Positions 21,331 through 33,415 of a DNA stretch of 64,000 nt are shown one piece after another. The position numbers were made by a program, and so were the translations under genes. The first letter of the stretch is position 1, and every line of letters starts with the position of its first letter. The stretch is from Ahaetulla prasina (lineage: Eukaryota > Chordata > Lepidosauria > Squamata > Colubridae), in the NCBI RefSeq assembly GCF_028640845.1, contig NC_080542.1, positions 135,163,580 to 135,227,579 of the forward strand, given 5' to 3'. The notes below the pieces were generated by a model. It made no database searches. It was not told the origin of the DNA and was given only the letters and a program-made list of their open reading frames with translations.

Positions 21331-22263
21331 GGGGATAAGCATTGTAATCTATTCAAATAAATATATCTTCACAGACTCCTTATGCATGACAATATAAATA
21401 TGCCATTTAATAATTTCAAGTTCTTATATTACCACGTGCAAATATACATCATCTGAATAATTATTGCAATCGTAGAAATACTACAAACTATTATAGGTCT
21501 TCAGAGACTGCATTTCATATTGAATATTTGATTTACAATGAATTATAGTTCACTATTGCCAAGATTCTGTTCAACTCTTTAACTAATCAGCGTGCACTGG
21601 TCTTTGTCATTCTTTATATTGTTTTGAAAATCTTAATGTTGCTACTAGTTTCTGAATACAGAAGCCAATGTAATATTTGTGTCATTCAGAAAATAGAAGT
21701 AGTTAAGCTTCCATTAACTAGCCTATTAGGTTACGGTTATTTTTGTATATTTGTAAATACATCCTTTGGTTGAAAACTAGTTTAATGATTATAAAAGAAA
21801 TATATCCTTTAAAAGTAGAGTTAAGACAATTCCATGGAGTTAAAATCGATTCAAATTTCACAAAGTTATGCAACTAAATAGTTTATTTCATGGTTCAGTG
21901 GGAGGTAAATTTATGACCTTAAAAATTTGAATTCTCCCAAGTCAACATTAGACAAAACAAATTAATTGACAAGGTGGTATGAAATTACTTTCAGTTGTAT
22001 GTTAAATAGTTTTTAAAAAAATATTTGAAAGGATATAAAAATTCTTTTGGAATAAAAGATAAATATAGCAAAACACTAGTTCAGTAATTTAGCTTGTTTC
22101 CATTCTTTATACCTTGTTTCTCGTTCTTCACTGCAATTGATTTAAATCTTTATTTTTATTTTATTTATTGTATTTATTTTGTCACAACAATATATATAAG
22201 TGTCATACAAACAAATTATATAGTATATAAACATATATATGAGTAAATATTAGGAGGTATAAG
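21331..22263. other. No gene seen
   Basis: Very AT-rich DNA without a recognisable gene or repeat. Confidence 0.5.
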
Positions 22264-22282
22264 CACACACACACACACACAT

Positions 22283-22324
<42 letters not shown>
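22264..22324. repeat. AC then AT microsatellite
   Basis: A CA run followed by a TA run directly abutting the Penelope element. A matching AT run lies on its other side, suggesting insertion into, or expansion at, a microsatellite. Confidence 0.95.
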
Positions 22325-22375
22325 GTAGGTCTTTGGTTATTCGGGTTTTCTCCCGCATAAAATTGGAAGTGTCTT

Positions 22376-22415
22376 GGCGACGTTTCGACGAAGTCTCATT
22401 CGTCATCTTCAGGCT
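22376..22415 (-). ncRNA. Hammerhead-like motif in Penelope terminus
   Basis: On the minus strand CTGAAGA (22412-22406) is followed by a stem-loop, GACGA / TCGTC, and then GAAAC (22386-22382). This is the box / stem II / GAAA order of a hammerhead core (CUGANGA...GAAA), with one extra base before the stem. Penelope elements are known to carry hammerhead motifs. Cleavage competence is not established, and stems I and III are not obvious. Confidence 0.4.
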
Positions 22416-22473
22416 TCAGCTTCGTGCTTCTGGGAGCAATGTGTGATTGCAGCTGTTTCTTCCTTTTTAACTG

Positions 22474-24050
22474 CTAGTGGGGGTTTGAACTGATTGGGTG
22501 GGAGCTTGGCTGTGATCTGATTGGATGGGGGTTTTTTGTGCTCTGATTGGCTGGGGGGGTGTCCTGTTTGGGTGGGGGCTTGGTTGTGCTCAGATTAGTC
22601 TGAGTTGCAGGGGGATTTGAGCTGGTGAACTGCATTGCTGTTGTTTGGCTTCGTGGTCGTGGTCGTGCTACATCTTCATAGTGGGTGTCAGTCTGCAGCA
22701 TGTATGGATTGGAGGGGTTTGAAATGGCTAATGTTGCAGCTGTGGTCTGGCTTCTGGTCCTTGGTCGTGCTTCATGATCAGTGTGGGTTTGGATCTGCTT
22801 TCTGGGTGGATGTGTGGTGGTGACATCCTGTGTGGACCTCGTGAGTGTGGGTCTGGTGTCATTCCTTGTGTTAGGAACTCGTTTGTCAATAAGGGCGGGT
22901 TTCCAAATGGCTGGTGGGCGGGAGGTATCATCTCGTTTGTTCATGCTGTGTGAGCGTTTTTCTATCTTGATGGCTTCTCTGATTATTCTGTTGTTAAAGT
23001 GTTCAGTTTTGGCAATAGTTCTGGTCTTTTTAAAGTCAATATCGTGTCCTGTGGCTTTAAGGTGTTGGACCAGGGAAGAAGTTGGTTCCTCTTTTTTGAC
23101 TGAGTTCTTGTGTTCTTCAATGCGTGCACTTATTCTTCTGTTGGTTTGTCCAATGTATGTGGTGGGGCAGGCGGTGCATGGGATTTCATATACTCCTTGA
23201 TTTTCTAACTCAATTTTGTCTTTGGGGTTTCCTAGGATGGTGGATATTTTTCGGTTTGTGCAGAATGCTGTCTTGATGTTATGTTTGTGGAGGATCTTGC
23301 TGATTCTGTCTGTGGTGCCTTTTATATATGGGAGGAGGGCTGTGCCGTTTTCTTGTTCTCTGTCTTGGATTTTAGTGGGGGGTTCTTTTTGGATTAGTTT
23401 GGTAATCTTATTTCTCTGGAATCCATTGGATGTTAGTACGTTTGTGAGAGTGTGTAGTTCGGTTTTTAGGTGTTGTTCGTCAGCTAAGCGTTTTGTTCTA
23501 GAGATGAGTGTCTTGGCTATGGAGTTGATCTGTGCTGGGTGGTGGTGTGAGAGTGCGTGCAGATAGCGGTTTGTGTGTGTTTTCTTCTGGTAGATGGTGT
23601 GTCCCAGGGAGCCATTGGGTTTCCTGTAGACTAAGGAATCTAGGAAGGGAAGTTGGTTGTTAACTTCTGTTTCCATGGTGAACTGTATTTTGGGGTGTAG
23701 GCTATTGAGGTGTGTGAGGAAGTTGTCAAGTTTTTCTTTCCCATGTGGCCAGATTATGAAGGTGTCGTCTACGTATCTGAGCCAGAGTTTGGGTTTGTGA
23801 TCAGATTTTTCTAGTGCTTGGGTTTCAAAGTGTTCCATGTAGAGGTTGGCAATGACAGTGAGAGGGGTGATCCCATGGGTGCTCCTTCTATTTGTTTGTA
23901 TTTTTGTCCGTTATAGATGAAGTATGTGTTGGATAGGCAGTGGTTGGTCAGATCTAGGATGTGCTTGGGGGGGTTATATTTGTTTTGAATAGCTGTTAAG
24001 GCTTCTTTGATTGGCACTTGGGTGAAGAGGGATATGACATTAAAGCTCAT
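22474..24050 (-). pseudogene. Penelope RT and GIY-YIG endonuclease, frameshifted
   Basis: The upstream frame (23811-24050) has SFNVISLFTQVP (RT motif A region) and IEGAPMGSPLS. One missing base near 23855 shifts the frame, and the second frame (22474-23838, 454 residues) continues with YMEHFE-like MEHFETQALE, the catalytic YVDDTFIIWP at residue ~22 and NQLPFLDSLVYRK. A GIY-YIG nuclease follows at about residue 220 (GVYEIPC then TYIGQTNRRISARIEEHKN). The C-terminal ~150 residues are Pro/Thr/Arg-rich and repetitive. In motif A the expected FDV reads FNV, losing a catalytic aspartate. The N-terminal RT part is missing. Confidence 0.85.
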
Positions 24051-24129
24051 GAAGACACTTCCAATTTTACGCGGGAGAAAACCCGAATAACCAAAGACCT
24101 ACATACAAACACCCGCGAAAACCTCAGAA

Positions 24130-24253
<124 letters not shown>

Positions 24254-24269
24254 AAGAGGAGAAGAAAAA

Positions 24270-25455
24270 CAATATGACAGGAACAGTAGGCACGTTTGTG
24301 CTCTTATGCACGCCCCTTATGGTCCTCTTAGGAAAGGGGTGAAGTCAATAGTAGAAAGTTTTTGGTTAAAATTTTTAGGATTATGGGAAGAGACCAGAGT
24401 CAGGTAAATTGTTCTTCACTTATGATTCTGTTACAGAAGTCATATTTTCTGCAATCTAGATTAAAGTGGTTAACATTAAGTTTAAATCTATTGGTTGCTC
24501 TTGTATTATTGCAATTAAAGCTGAAGTAATCTTTAACAGGAAGGACATTACAATAGATGATTCTATGAGTTAAACTTAGATCTTGTCGAAGGCGACGGAG
24601 TTCCAAGTTTTCTAAGCCTAGGATTTCAAGTCTAGTGGGATAAGGTATTTTGTTGTTTTCAGAGGAATGGAGAACTCTTCTTGTAAAATATTTCTGGACA
24701 CGTTCAATTGTATTGATATCAGAGATGTGGTGAGGGTTCCAAACAGGAGAGCTGTATTCTAGAATTGGTCTAGCAAATGTTTTATATGCTCTGGTTAGTA
24801 GTGTAGTGTTTTTGGAGAAGAAGCTACGTAAGATTAGGTTTACAACTCTTAGAGCCTTTTTTGCTATGTAGTTGCAGTGGACTTTGGCACTTAGATCATT
24901 TGACATGAAAACTCCAAGGTCTTTAATGGGATGGGGGTCATCTGTAAGGTAATGTCCATCAAGTATGTACTTAGTGTTTGGGTTCTTTTTTCAAATATGT
25001 AAGACTGAGCATTTGCTGGTTGAGATTTGGAGTTGCCAAGTTTTAGACCAAGCGGTTAGATGATCAAGGTCTTTTTGAATGATAGATGTATTGTCTGTGG
25101 TGTTAAATTGTTTGACATTGTCAGCAAAGAGAACACAATTACTTGAGATATGGTCACAAAGATCATTAATGTATAGTATGAAGAGTGTTGGTCCAAGGAC
25201 GCTGCCTTGAGGAACGCCACTCTTGACAGGAACAGGATTAGATAGAGCATTGCCAATTTTGACCACTTGTTGTCTGTTAGACAGAAAAGCAGATATCCAT
25301 TTGTGGAGAGGTCCTGAAATGCCATAGGATTTTAGTTTTATGAGAAGTTTATCATGTACTACTGAGTCAAAAGCTTTGCAGAAGTCTATATAGATTTCAT
25401 CTATTGTTTTGCCTTGATCAAGATTTGTAGTCCATATGTTTTTACAGTGGAGTAA
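24270..25455 (-). mobile_element. 5'-truncated Jockey-superfamily LINE, copy 2
   Basis: Same family as 5730-6630 and 54630-55437, and the longest copy here. The 3' UTR (24270-24370) lies next to the microsatellite. ORF2 remains extend from RT motif A to the C terminus. The 5' end is near 25455. Confidence 0.85.
24400..25420 (-). pseudogene. LINE reverse transcriptase and C-terminal fragment
   Basis: From the 5' side: IYIDFCKAFDSVVHDKLL (RT motif A), GVPQGSVLGPTLFILYINDL, then CVLFADNVKQF, where FADD is expected. Next comes WQLQISTSKCSVLHI, and after a short break in frame SNDLSAKVHCNYIAKKALRV, YKTFARPILEYSSPVWNPH and VQKYFTRRVLHSSENNK. The second catalytic aspartate reads Asn, and frames are broken near 24990 and 25060, so the protein is dead. 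Confidence 0.8.
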
Positions 25456-25648
25456 ATCTTGAGTATATCACTATCCTACCTAGATTTGTTCACATTTATA
25501 ATCTGTTGTATCTATTTTACACATGTATAATCAAATAGATGCAATTGTACTTTAGTGGTTAAGATAGACTGAAAGTAAATGAGTGTGTGTGTCAGTGTGT
25601 GGGTGCACATGCACACATGTGCGTCTGTGTGTGTGGGTGGGTGGGTGC

Positions 25649-25682
<34 letters not shown>

Positions 25683-26060
25683 AAGAGAGATGTACCTTTT
25701 AATTAACAGTATTGAGTGATTAAAAACAAATCTGAATTCTTCATAAGGATTAAAAGCTGAAATCCAATAATATTTTGAATCCTTCTTTGATTATACTAAT
25801 CTCCAAACTAACTGCTCATATGTAGGACATAACTCCTTGTAAACTCCATAAAAATAAGTAAGGTTCTTGCCAGTTGTGTTATGGCACCAGATTTAGGATG
25901 CAAATAAGGAATTAATTAAAGCAGTTGTGGTTTTTTTCTGGAGAAGGCAAAGCTAAGTTATCTCTTATAGACAAACAAGTTGGGAAAAGGGATAATGGCT
26001 AGTGTGGATATTTGGCCATCACATATTTATTTATTAAACTTGTATGACCAGCTGTCTTTT
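25456..26060. other. No gene seen; GT repeat
   Basis: AT-rich DNA with a GT microsatellite, imperfect from about 25580 and pure at 25651-25679. Confidence 0.5.

Positions 26061-26135
<75 letters not shown>
26061..26135. repeat. ATAG tetranucleotide microsatellite
   Basis: About 18 uninterrupted ATAG units over 75 bp. Confidence 0.97.
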
Positions 26136-26137
<2 letters not shown>

Positions 26138-26247
26138 TCTCAACAGTTGACAATTAGAAAAGGAGAAAAACAGAATAAAAACACAACCAACCAATAATTA
26201 GAAACAGACAAAAAAAAAACCCACATAAAAATTTATTCTATTTCAGA

Positions 26248-27245
26248 ATGACTGGCATAATTCAATGTAATATTTGTTTTGCAGCTGTCTTTCACAGTAC
26301 TCTTTTCAAATTTGGGTACTGTCCTCTTTGTAAACAAATTAGTAGTCTACGTGGACAGATTACCTATCTAGAATCTCAAATTTGTGCTCTCCAAGCAGAA
26401 ATTAGGTGCCCAATTCAGCCATTCCTCTCTATTGAGCTGCCGTGCCATCAGTCCCCTCTACCACAAAGATCCTGCAGAAAAAGGGCAGTATGGACAACCA
26501 TGGGATCTGGCAGGCTGAGAGCTGTGAACCATAAACACAAAGCTTTTGCAGTGTCCCAGTATAACAGATATAGTGCCCTTGCTGACCTTAATAGGGACAC
26601 TAAAATGACAAGTCAAGGTAGTTATGATACTGACAACTCAAACAAGCAGGGGATCATGGTCCAAGATGAAGAACTTACTTTGGAAAGGGGAAAGTGTGAA
26701 TCAGGTATTACACATCGGTCACACAAGAAGAGCACAGTATCCAAAAAGAGAAGCCACCTTCTGATTGGTGATTCAATTGTAAGGGATTTAAATTTAGGAA
26801 AGGATATGAAGGTTTTGAAAGAGGTCAGGTGTCTGCCAGGGGCTACTGCCAGCAGAGACAAGATAGTCAAGAATGCCAGTAAGGATTGTGATGTTGATCT
26901 ATTATACATCTTGGCACAAATGATCTGTCCCAAAAGGATGCCCTTTCTGTGCAGAATGATTTCCAGAGCTTGGGGTATGAGCTTAGTAGTATAGGTTGAA
27001 GGCTTATCTTTTCAGAGGTTTTACCAGTATATAAGGAACAAAAAGGTAAAGGCCAGCATATAATGGAGTTTAATGTGTGGCTAAAAGAGTGGTGTAAAAG
27101 GGAAGGCTTTGGTTTTATTATTCATGATGTCTGCAACTGGTCCAATGAAAAACTATACAAAAGAGATGGATTGCATCCATCAAAGAAAGGGTCTGAGTTA
27201 TTTAGCAATAAATTCACAGATTTTCTGGAGAAACATTTAAACTGA
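26248..27245 (+). pseudogene. CR1 ORF1: zinc motif, coiled coil and esterase
   Basis: The N terminus has CNIC and CPLC pairs, a likely zinc-binding module, followed by a short heptad-like stretch (LRGQITYLESQICALQAEI). After a polar linker it reads SHLLIGDSIVRDLNLG and VRCLPGATASRDKIV, the esterase-like domain of CR1 ORF1 with the nucleophile motif GDS. After a frameshift near 26905 and a stop near 27000, the last part (27063-27245) holds YKRDGLHPSKKGSELFSNKF, including the Asp-x-x-His active-site motif. ORF1 proteins of this type bind nucleic acid and assist retrotransposition. This copy is broken. Confidence 0.85.
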
Positions 27246-27479
27246 GAGTGGGGACAGAGAATTAATTGACACAGAACACTTCTGTCCCTAGCAATCCAAA
27301 ATTAATAGGGTTATCAGTGCATGTCTGTGTGGATAAGATTATCAGCCCTGCTATAAAGCAAAACCAAGCATTTAATAGTGAGTGCCATACCATGTGCACT
27401 AATCAAACAGGTGGCAAGAAAGTAGGGGCAGTCATGCACAACACAGGTTATGTAGACGGTAAACACAAGGTCAATCAAA

Positions 27480-30400
27480 ACGGTCTCAAATGTCTATACA
27501 CCAATGCACAGAGTATGAGGAATAAATAGGGTGAATTAGAAATTCAAGTAAATGAGGGCAGATATGATATTGTTGCCCTTGCGGAAACTTGGTGGGATGA
27601 AACTGACAAATGGAACATACAGCTAGAGGAATATAAATTATTTAAAAGAAATAGACCAAATAAAAGAGGAGGTGGAGTTGCACTATATATAAGAAATAAC
27701 TACATCTCTACAGAAATAGAGCACAACAATGATGAAAATTATCTTGAATGCATTTGGGTCAATATTAAAGGGAGGGAAAATGATATCGCCATAGGTATAT
27801 ACTATAGGCCACCCAACCAAACAGAGGAAGTAGATGAACTTTTTGCCAGTCACTACCCTGACATCAACTGGGAGACAAACTTTGCACCAAGCGGAAAATC
27901 CAACAGGTTCCTAACAAACCTAGCAGACAACTTTGTTTCCCAAAAAGTAGAGAAGGGAACAAGGGGATCAGCCATATTGGACTTAATTCTCACTAACAGA
28001 GATCAAATGATAGATGGTGTTGAAGCTATAGTAATCTTGGGTCAAGTGATCACACAATATTGGAATTCAACATTATACAAACACAAGTAGTAGAACAAAG
28101 TCAAACTAGAGTCTTGGACTTCAAGAGAGCTAATTTCAATAAACTCAGAGAGAGCTTGAGAAGGATTCCATGGATGAGAATCCTCAAGGGGAAAACAACT
28201 CAAGAAGCTTGGGAAATTTTGAAAAGTGAGATTATAAAAGCCCACTCTAGCACAATACCAATGAGGAAGAAAAATAATAAATCTCAAAAGAAACCAGCAT
28301 GGATGCATAAAGAACGATCTGACAAATTGAAAGACAAAAAGGACAAGTATAAAAAGTGGAAAGAGGGGCAAATAACTAAGGCAGAATATCAGCAAATAGC
28401 CTGAGACTGTAAAGATGAAGTGAGGAAAGCTAAGGCTCACAATGAACAAAGGCTAGCGACAAAAGTGAAAAATAACAAAAAAAGCTTCTTCCAACATGTT
28501 AAAAACAAGAAAAAAGTCAAGGAAACAATTGGCCCATTGCTGGGATAAAGTGGCAAGAAGATGACAAGAAACAGGGAGAAAGCAGATCTACTTAATTCAT
28601 TTTTTGCATCTGTCAAAAGGAAAAAACAATCCAACCTATCAAAAACAGCACCACAAAAAATAGATTAGGAACACAAGTTAAAATAGGGGGAAAAATGGTA
28701 AATGAACATCTGTCTACCCTAGACGAATTCAAATCACCAGGACCGGATGGATTACACCCCAGGGTTCTGAAGGAACTGGCAGAAGAAATCTCAGAACCAC
28801 TGAATTGTATCTTTCAAAGATCCTGGAGCACAGGGGAACTGCCAGAGGACTGGAAAAGAGCTGATGTAGTTCCCATCTTCAAAAAAGGAAAAAAAAACAG
28901 ATCCAGGAAACTACAGACCTATCAGCCTGACCTCAATACCAGGGAAGATTCTGGAAAAGATAATCAAGCAACGAATCACCGAACACGTAGAAGCAAACAA
29001 AGTAATAACCAAAAGCCAACATGGGTTTGTCAAAAACAGATCATGCCAGACTAATCTTATTGCATTCTTTGACAAAGTGGCAACATTAGTGGACCAGAGG
29101 AATGCTGTCAATATAATTTATTTGGACTTCAGTAAGTCATTTGATAAAGTAGACCATAACCTACTACTACATTTATTTATTTATTTATTTATTGTTTATA
29201 TTTATATACCGCCCTATCTCCCAAAGGACTCAGGGCGGTTTACAGGCATTTAAAAGCAAGAAATACAATAAATACAATTCTAAAAACAATTAAAAAACTT
29301 ATTCAAAAGCCTTAATTAAAAATATAAAAATTAAAACCCAAGATAAAACCCATAAACTAAAATCTAACTCAGTCCTGCGCAATTAAATAGATATGTTTTA
29401 AGCTCGCGGCGGAAGGTCCGAAGGTCCGGAAGCTGACGAAGTCCTGGGGGCAGTTCATTCCAGAGGGTGGGAGCCCCCACAGAGAAGGCCCTTCCCCTGG
29501 GCGTCGCTAGACGACATTGCCTCGCTGACGGCACCCTGAGGAGTCCCTCTCTGTGAGAGCGCACGGGTCGGTGAGAGGTATTGGGTTGCAGCAGGCGGTC
29601 CCGTAGATAACCCGGCCCTATGCCATGGAGCGCTTTAAAGGTGGTCACCAAAACCTTGAAGCGCACCCGGAAGGCCACAGGCAGCCAGTGCAGTCTGCGC
29701 AGGATAGGTGTTATACGGGAGCCACGAGGGGCTCCCTCTATCACCCGCGCAGCCGCATTCTGGACTAACTGCAGCCTCCGGATGCCCTTCAAGGGGAGCC
29801 CCATGTAGAGAGCATTGCAGTAATCCAGGCGAGACGTCACGAGTGCGTGGGTGACTGTGCACAGGGCATCCCGGTCCAGAAAGGCGCAACTGGCGCACCA
29901 GGCGAACCTGGTGAACGCTCTCCTGGAGACGGCGTCAAATGATCTTCCAAAGACAGCCGTTCATCCAGGAGGATGCCTGTTGCGCACCTCCATCGGGGCC
30001 AATGACTCGCCACCGATGGTCAGCCGCGGATTTAGCTGACTGTACCGGGATGCCGGCATCCACAGCCACTCTGTCTTGGAGGGATTGAGCTTGAGCCTGT
30101 TTCTCCCCATCCAGACCCGTACAGCCTCCAGACACCGGGACAGCACTTCGATAGCTTCGTTGGGGTGGTCCGGCGTGGAAAGGTACAGCTGGGTAGAAAG
30201 TAGAAAAATGTGGGTTAGACAACACCACTACCAGATGGATTCATAACTGGCTGACCAACCACACTCAACGCGTAGTCCTCAACGGAACTACATCCACATG
30301 GAGGGAAGTATGCAGTGGAGTACCCCAAGGCTCTGTTTTAGGCCCAGTACTCTTCAATATCTTCATGAATGACTTGGACGAGGGGATAGATGGGGAATTC

Positions 30401-31190
30401 ATCAAATTTGCAGATGACACCAAGCTGGCAGGAATAGCCAACACTCCAGAAGATAGGCTCAAGATACAGAAAGATCTTGACAGACTAGAACATTGGGCCC
30501 TATCTAACAAAATGAAATTCAACAGTGAAAAAAATAAGGTTCTACATTTAGGCCAAAAAAAACAAAATGCACAGGTTCCGTATATGTGGTACCTTGCTCA
30601 ATAGTAGTAGATATGAGCCAGCAGTGTGCAGCAGCTGCCGAAAAAGCCAACACAGTTCTGGGCTGCATAAACAGAGAGATAGAATCAAGATCATGTGAAG
30701 TGTTAATACCACTTTATAATGCCTTGGTAAGGCCACACTTGGAATATTGGATTCAGTTTTGGTCGTCACGATGTAAAAAAGATGTTGAGACTCTAGAAAG
30801 AGTGCAGAGAAGAGCAACAAAGATGATTAGATGAGTGGGGGCTAAAACATATGAAGAATGGTTGCAAGAACTCAGTGTGCCTAGTTTAATGAAAAGAAGG
30901 ACTGGGGAGACATGATAGCAGTCTTCCAATATCTCAAGGGTTGCCACAAAGAAGAGGGAGTCAAACTATTCTCCAAAGCACCTGAGGGTAGAACAAGAAG
31001 GAATGGGTGGAAACTAATCAAGGAGAGATGCAACTTAGAACTAAGGAGAAATTTCCTGACAGTTAGAACAATTAATCAGTGGAACAACTTGCCTGCAGAA
31101 GTTGTAAATGCTCCAACATTGGAAATTTTTAAGAAAAGGTTGGATAACCATTTGTCTGAAGTGGTAGGGTTTCCTACCTGCACAGGGGGT
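27480..31190 (+). pseudogene. CR1 ORF2: endonuclease and RT, many breaks
   Basis: Endonuclease pieces: LKCLYTNAQSMRNK, then after a stop YDIVALAETWWDE, RGGGVALYIRNNY and IAIGIYYRPPNQ. The middle has KKPAWMHKERSDKLKDKK. RT pieces: FKSPGPDGLHPRVLKELAEE, ELPEDWKRADVVPIFKKGKK, IIYLDFSKSFDKVDHNLLL. After the inserted L2, WIHNWLTNHTQRVVLNGTTS, GVPQGSVLGPVLFNIFMNDL and the catalytic FADDTKLAG follow. The C terminus reads VRPHLEYWIQFWSSRCKKD, LERVQRRATKMIR and FLTVRTINQWNNLPAEVV. Several frame changes are needed to follow it. Confidence 0.85.
29169..30187 (-). mobile_element. L2-clade LINE 3' fragment nested in CR1
   Basis: The 3' end with TTTA repeats (29170-29195) and the hairpin at 29209-29238 face left. 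ORF2 codons continue to 30187, where the copy is 5' truncated. The translation of 29364-29840 reads SRLDYCNALYMGLPLKGIRR through LKTYLF, and 29961-30146 holds RVWMGRNRLKLNPSKTEWL. At least two frame breaks separate these. It interrupts CR1 ORF2 between HNLLL and WIHNWL, so it is the younger insertion. Confidence 0.9.
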
Positions 31191-31223
31191 TGGACTAGAA
31201 GACCTCCAAGGTCCCTTCCAACT

Positions 31224-31263
<40 letters not shown>

Positions 31264-31264
31264 C

Positions 31265-31328
<64 letters not shown>
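31224..31328. repeat. TTG then TTA microsatellite at CR1 3' end
   Basis: About 12 TTG units, one TCG, then about 20 TTA units. Open frames across it encode only poly-Leu or poly-Asn and are not genes. Confidence 0.97.
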
Positions 31329-32301
31329 GCAACCAAGAATCTCACAGCATCCCACAATCAATACAGCCAAGAAACAGCCTCACCCACATTTACCGCAGTA
31401 GAGACGAAAAGCTGACAAGGAATGGACCTGAGGCTAAATGAAGATTGAGTTAACCTTAGAGCAGAGCTAAAAAGCTGTAATCGTGAACCTTTCTATCTTC
31501 CTTTCTTTCTGAAATCAGGAGGCAAAGAATAAACATCATGTTCAAATTTAAGGGCTGGATGTATAGGTGTTCATGGCTGTGAAGATGGACTCAAAATGAA
31601 GCATAATGAAAGAATCTATACTTTGTGGGGAAATGGAAACTTTAAAGATGTTCCTAGCTATTCTTTGCTAGAATTAAAGTGAATTGCTCAGAATAGACCA
31701 TGCTATGGAAGACACTTAAATACCATGACTATAACACATCTAAAAGTTATCAGGTATCTGATTGGTACTATAAACAAGTGGATCCATCATGACCTGTGAA
31801 CATTTCAAGACTGGGGAATTCTCCATATCAAGGTTATCGATTTTTCAATCCATGAAAATGCCTTGAATTTAATGGCCAGGCCATAAGTTGGCAGTCAGGA
31901 AGCACTACCACATATCTACAATTTTATGAGGACATTTCCCTATTGGTTGAGATTGAACCATGTAAATAGATATACTGTAATTCCATGTAGTTATCTTGGA
32001 CACTATTCTTTCTGGATAGTCTGGATTTTCTGCTTTTTTGGAAAAAAATTAACCTGGAAAAAATGGACTCTGGTAATGTTAATCAAATAATAAACTAGAG
32101 GAAGGCCAAATGTCTGAGGGGTTTTGTTTATTTGTTTGTTTTTTGTCTTAAGGGGATTCATGTCACAAGTTAGGACAAAGGAGTGTCTGAAGAAAGTTGA
32201 TTTCCTGGCCTAAATGTTGCCAAGAAAACTGTCATTTTCAGTGGCAACCATGTCTTATATCTTGTATGGTCCACATTATTGTTGTATTTTTTTTGTCTTG
32301 T
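31329..32301. other. No gene seen
   Basis: Single-copy-looking AT-rich DNA. Confidence 0.5.
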
Positions 32302-32722
32302 TGTTGTTAGTTGCAAAGTTATGTCCGACCCATCGCAATCCCATGGACAACGTTCCTCCAGGCCTTCCTGTCCTCTATCATCCTCTGGAGTCCATTTAAG
32401 CTCACGCCGTCTGCTTCAGTGACTCCATCCAGCCACCTCATTCTCTGTCGTCCCCTTCTTTTTCCCTCAATCTTTCCCAGCATTAGGCTTTTCTCCAATG
32501 AGTCCTTCCTTCTCATTAGGTGGCCAAAGTATTTCAGTTTCATCTTCAGGATCTGGCTTTCTAAAGAGCAGTCAGGGTTGATCTCTTCTAGGACTGACCG
32601 GTTTGATCGCCTTGCAGTCCAAAGGACTCGCAGGAGTCTTCTCCAGCACCAGAGTTCAAAGGCCTCAATTCTTTGGCACTCAGCCTTTCTTATGGTCCAA
32701 CTTTCACAGCCTTTTTTTGTCT
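32302..32722 (-). mobile_element. Bov-B (RTE) LINE 3' fragment
   Basis: The minus strand encodes KLKYFGHLMRRKDSLEKSLM, GKIEGKRRGRQRMRWLDGVT and EDRKAWRNVVHGIAMGRT. This is the C-terminal end of Bov-B ORF2, a LINE abundant in squamates and ruminants. It is 5' truncated near 32722 and ends in a gttgttgttagttgcaaag-type 3' region. Confidence 0.9.
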
Positions 32723-32884
32723 AGCATCTCCATATACATACATGTGATACTGCTGTTCACTAAACTTTTGGATATTATCATATACATAAGATAATATTTT
32801 CTTCTTTTCTCAAAAGATAAATACTCATACCACTGCTTTGGAATGTGGTGTTTTGGATAACAACATTTAGCAGGGAAACTGTAT

Positions 32885-33415
32885 TAAATGCAAAGAACAC
32901 AAAATCAGCCAGTATTTAAAAACATCATCCTTGACCAAAAGCATGAAAGAAAATTTGGAATTTTATTATTGCATGTGTTGACAATAAGAATCCCATACAC
33001 CCAAAAATTGAAAGTTACACTGATTTCCACAACTGAAGAGTGGATGATAAAGGTGATGGAATTGGTAGAGACAGAAAAATTGACTATTTTAATTAAAAAG
33101 AAGAATTTATCTAGTTTTGTTTGGAAACTACTTTTTGATTTTATGCTCAAAACTGGGGGGGGGAGACCCTAATTATAGATTTTGATGATTAGAATGATTT
33201 TGTTCTTTTAAAAATGGCTTGAAATATATAGAAATATTTTTTAAAAAAGGTTTGATGGTGTAATTCTTTTTGTATTCTACTGCACTGAAAAAAGTAAAAA
33301 ATCACTACTTTTTTCTTTCTTTTTATCTCTTTACCTTCTCTCTTTATCTTTCTTAATTTTCACTTGTATTTAATTTGTATCTTACAATAAACTTTTAATT
33401 AAAAAAACTAAAAAG
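32885..33415 (+). mobile_element. L1 LINE ORF2 C-terminal fragment
   Basis: The open frame 32888-33172 has TTEEWMIKVMELVETEKLTI and IKKKNLSSFVWKLLFDFML, like the end of reptile L1 ORF2. An AT-rich 3' UTR follows with an aataaa signal and a short A-rich tail near 33400. 5' truncated; diverged. Confidence 0.6.

Larger units (their letters stand above)
26240..31223 (+). mobile_element. Long CR1 LINE with ORF1 and ORF2, split by an L2 copy
   Basis: CR1 sequence runs from ORF1 through endonuclease, RT and the 3' end 'agaagacctccaaggtccc', about 4 kb after removing the insert at 29169-30187. ORF order and motifs fit CR1. Many frameshifts and stops show it is old. The 3' end opens into TTG/TTA repeats. 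Confidence 0.9.

Noticed and set aside
22781..23566. Plus-strand frames of 116-139 codons
   Set aside because: Antisense shadows of the Penelope RT/GIY-YIG coding region. The minus strand carries the catalytic motifs.
26061..26135. Regular short repeat array as a possible CRISPR
   Set aside because: Uninterrupted ATAG microsatellite without spacers, in a eukaryotic genome.
30912..31415. 167-codon open frame with a poly-Leu C terminus, and the opposite frame with poly-Asn
   Set aside because: The front part is the CR1 ORF2 end. The homopolymeric part is the TTG/TTA microsatellite translated.
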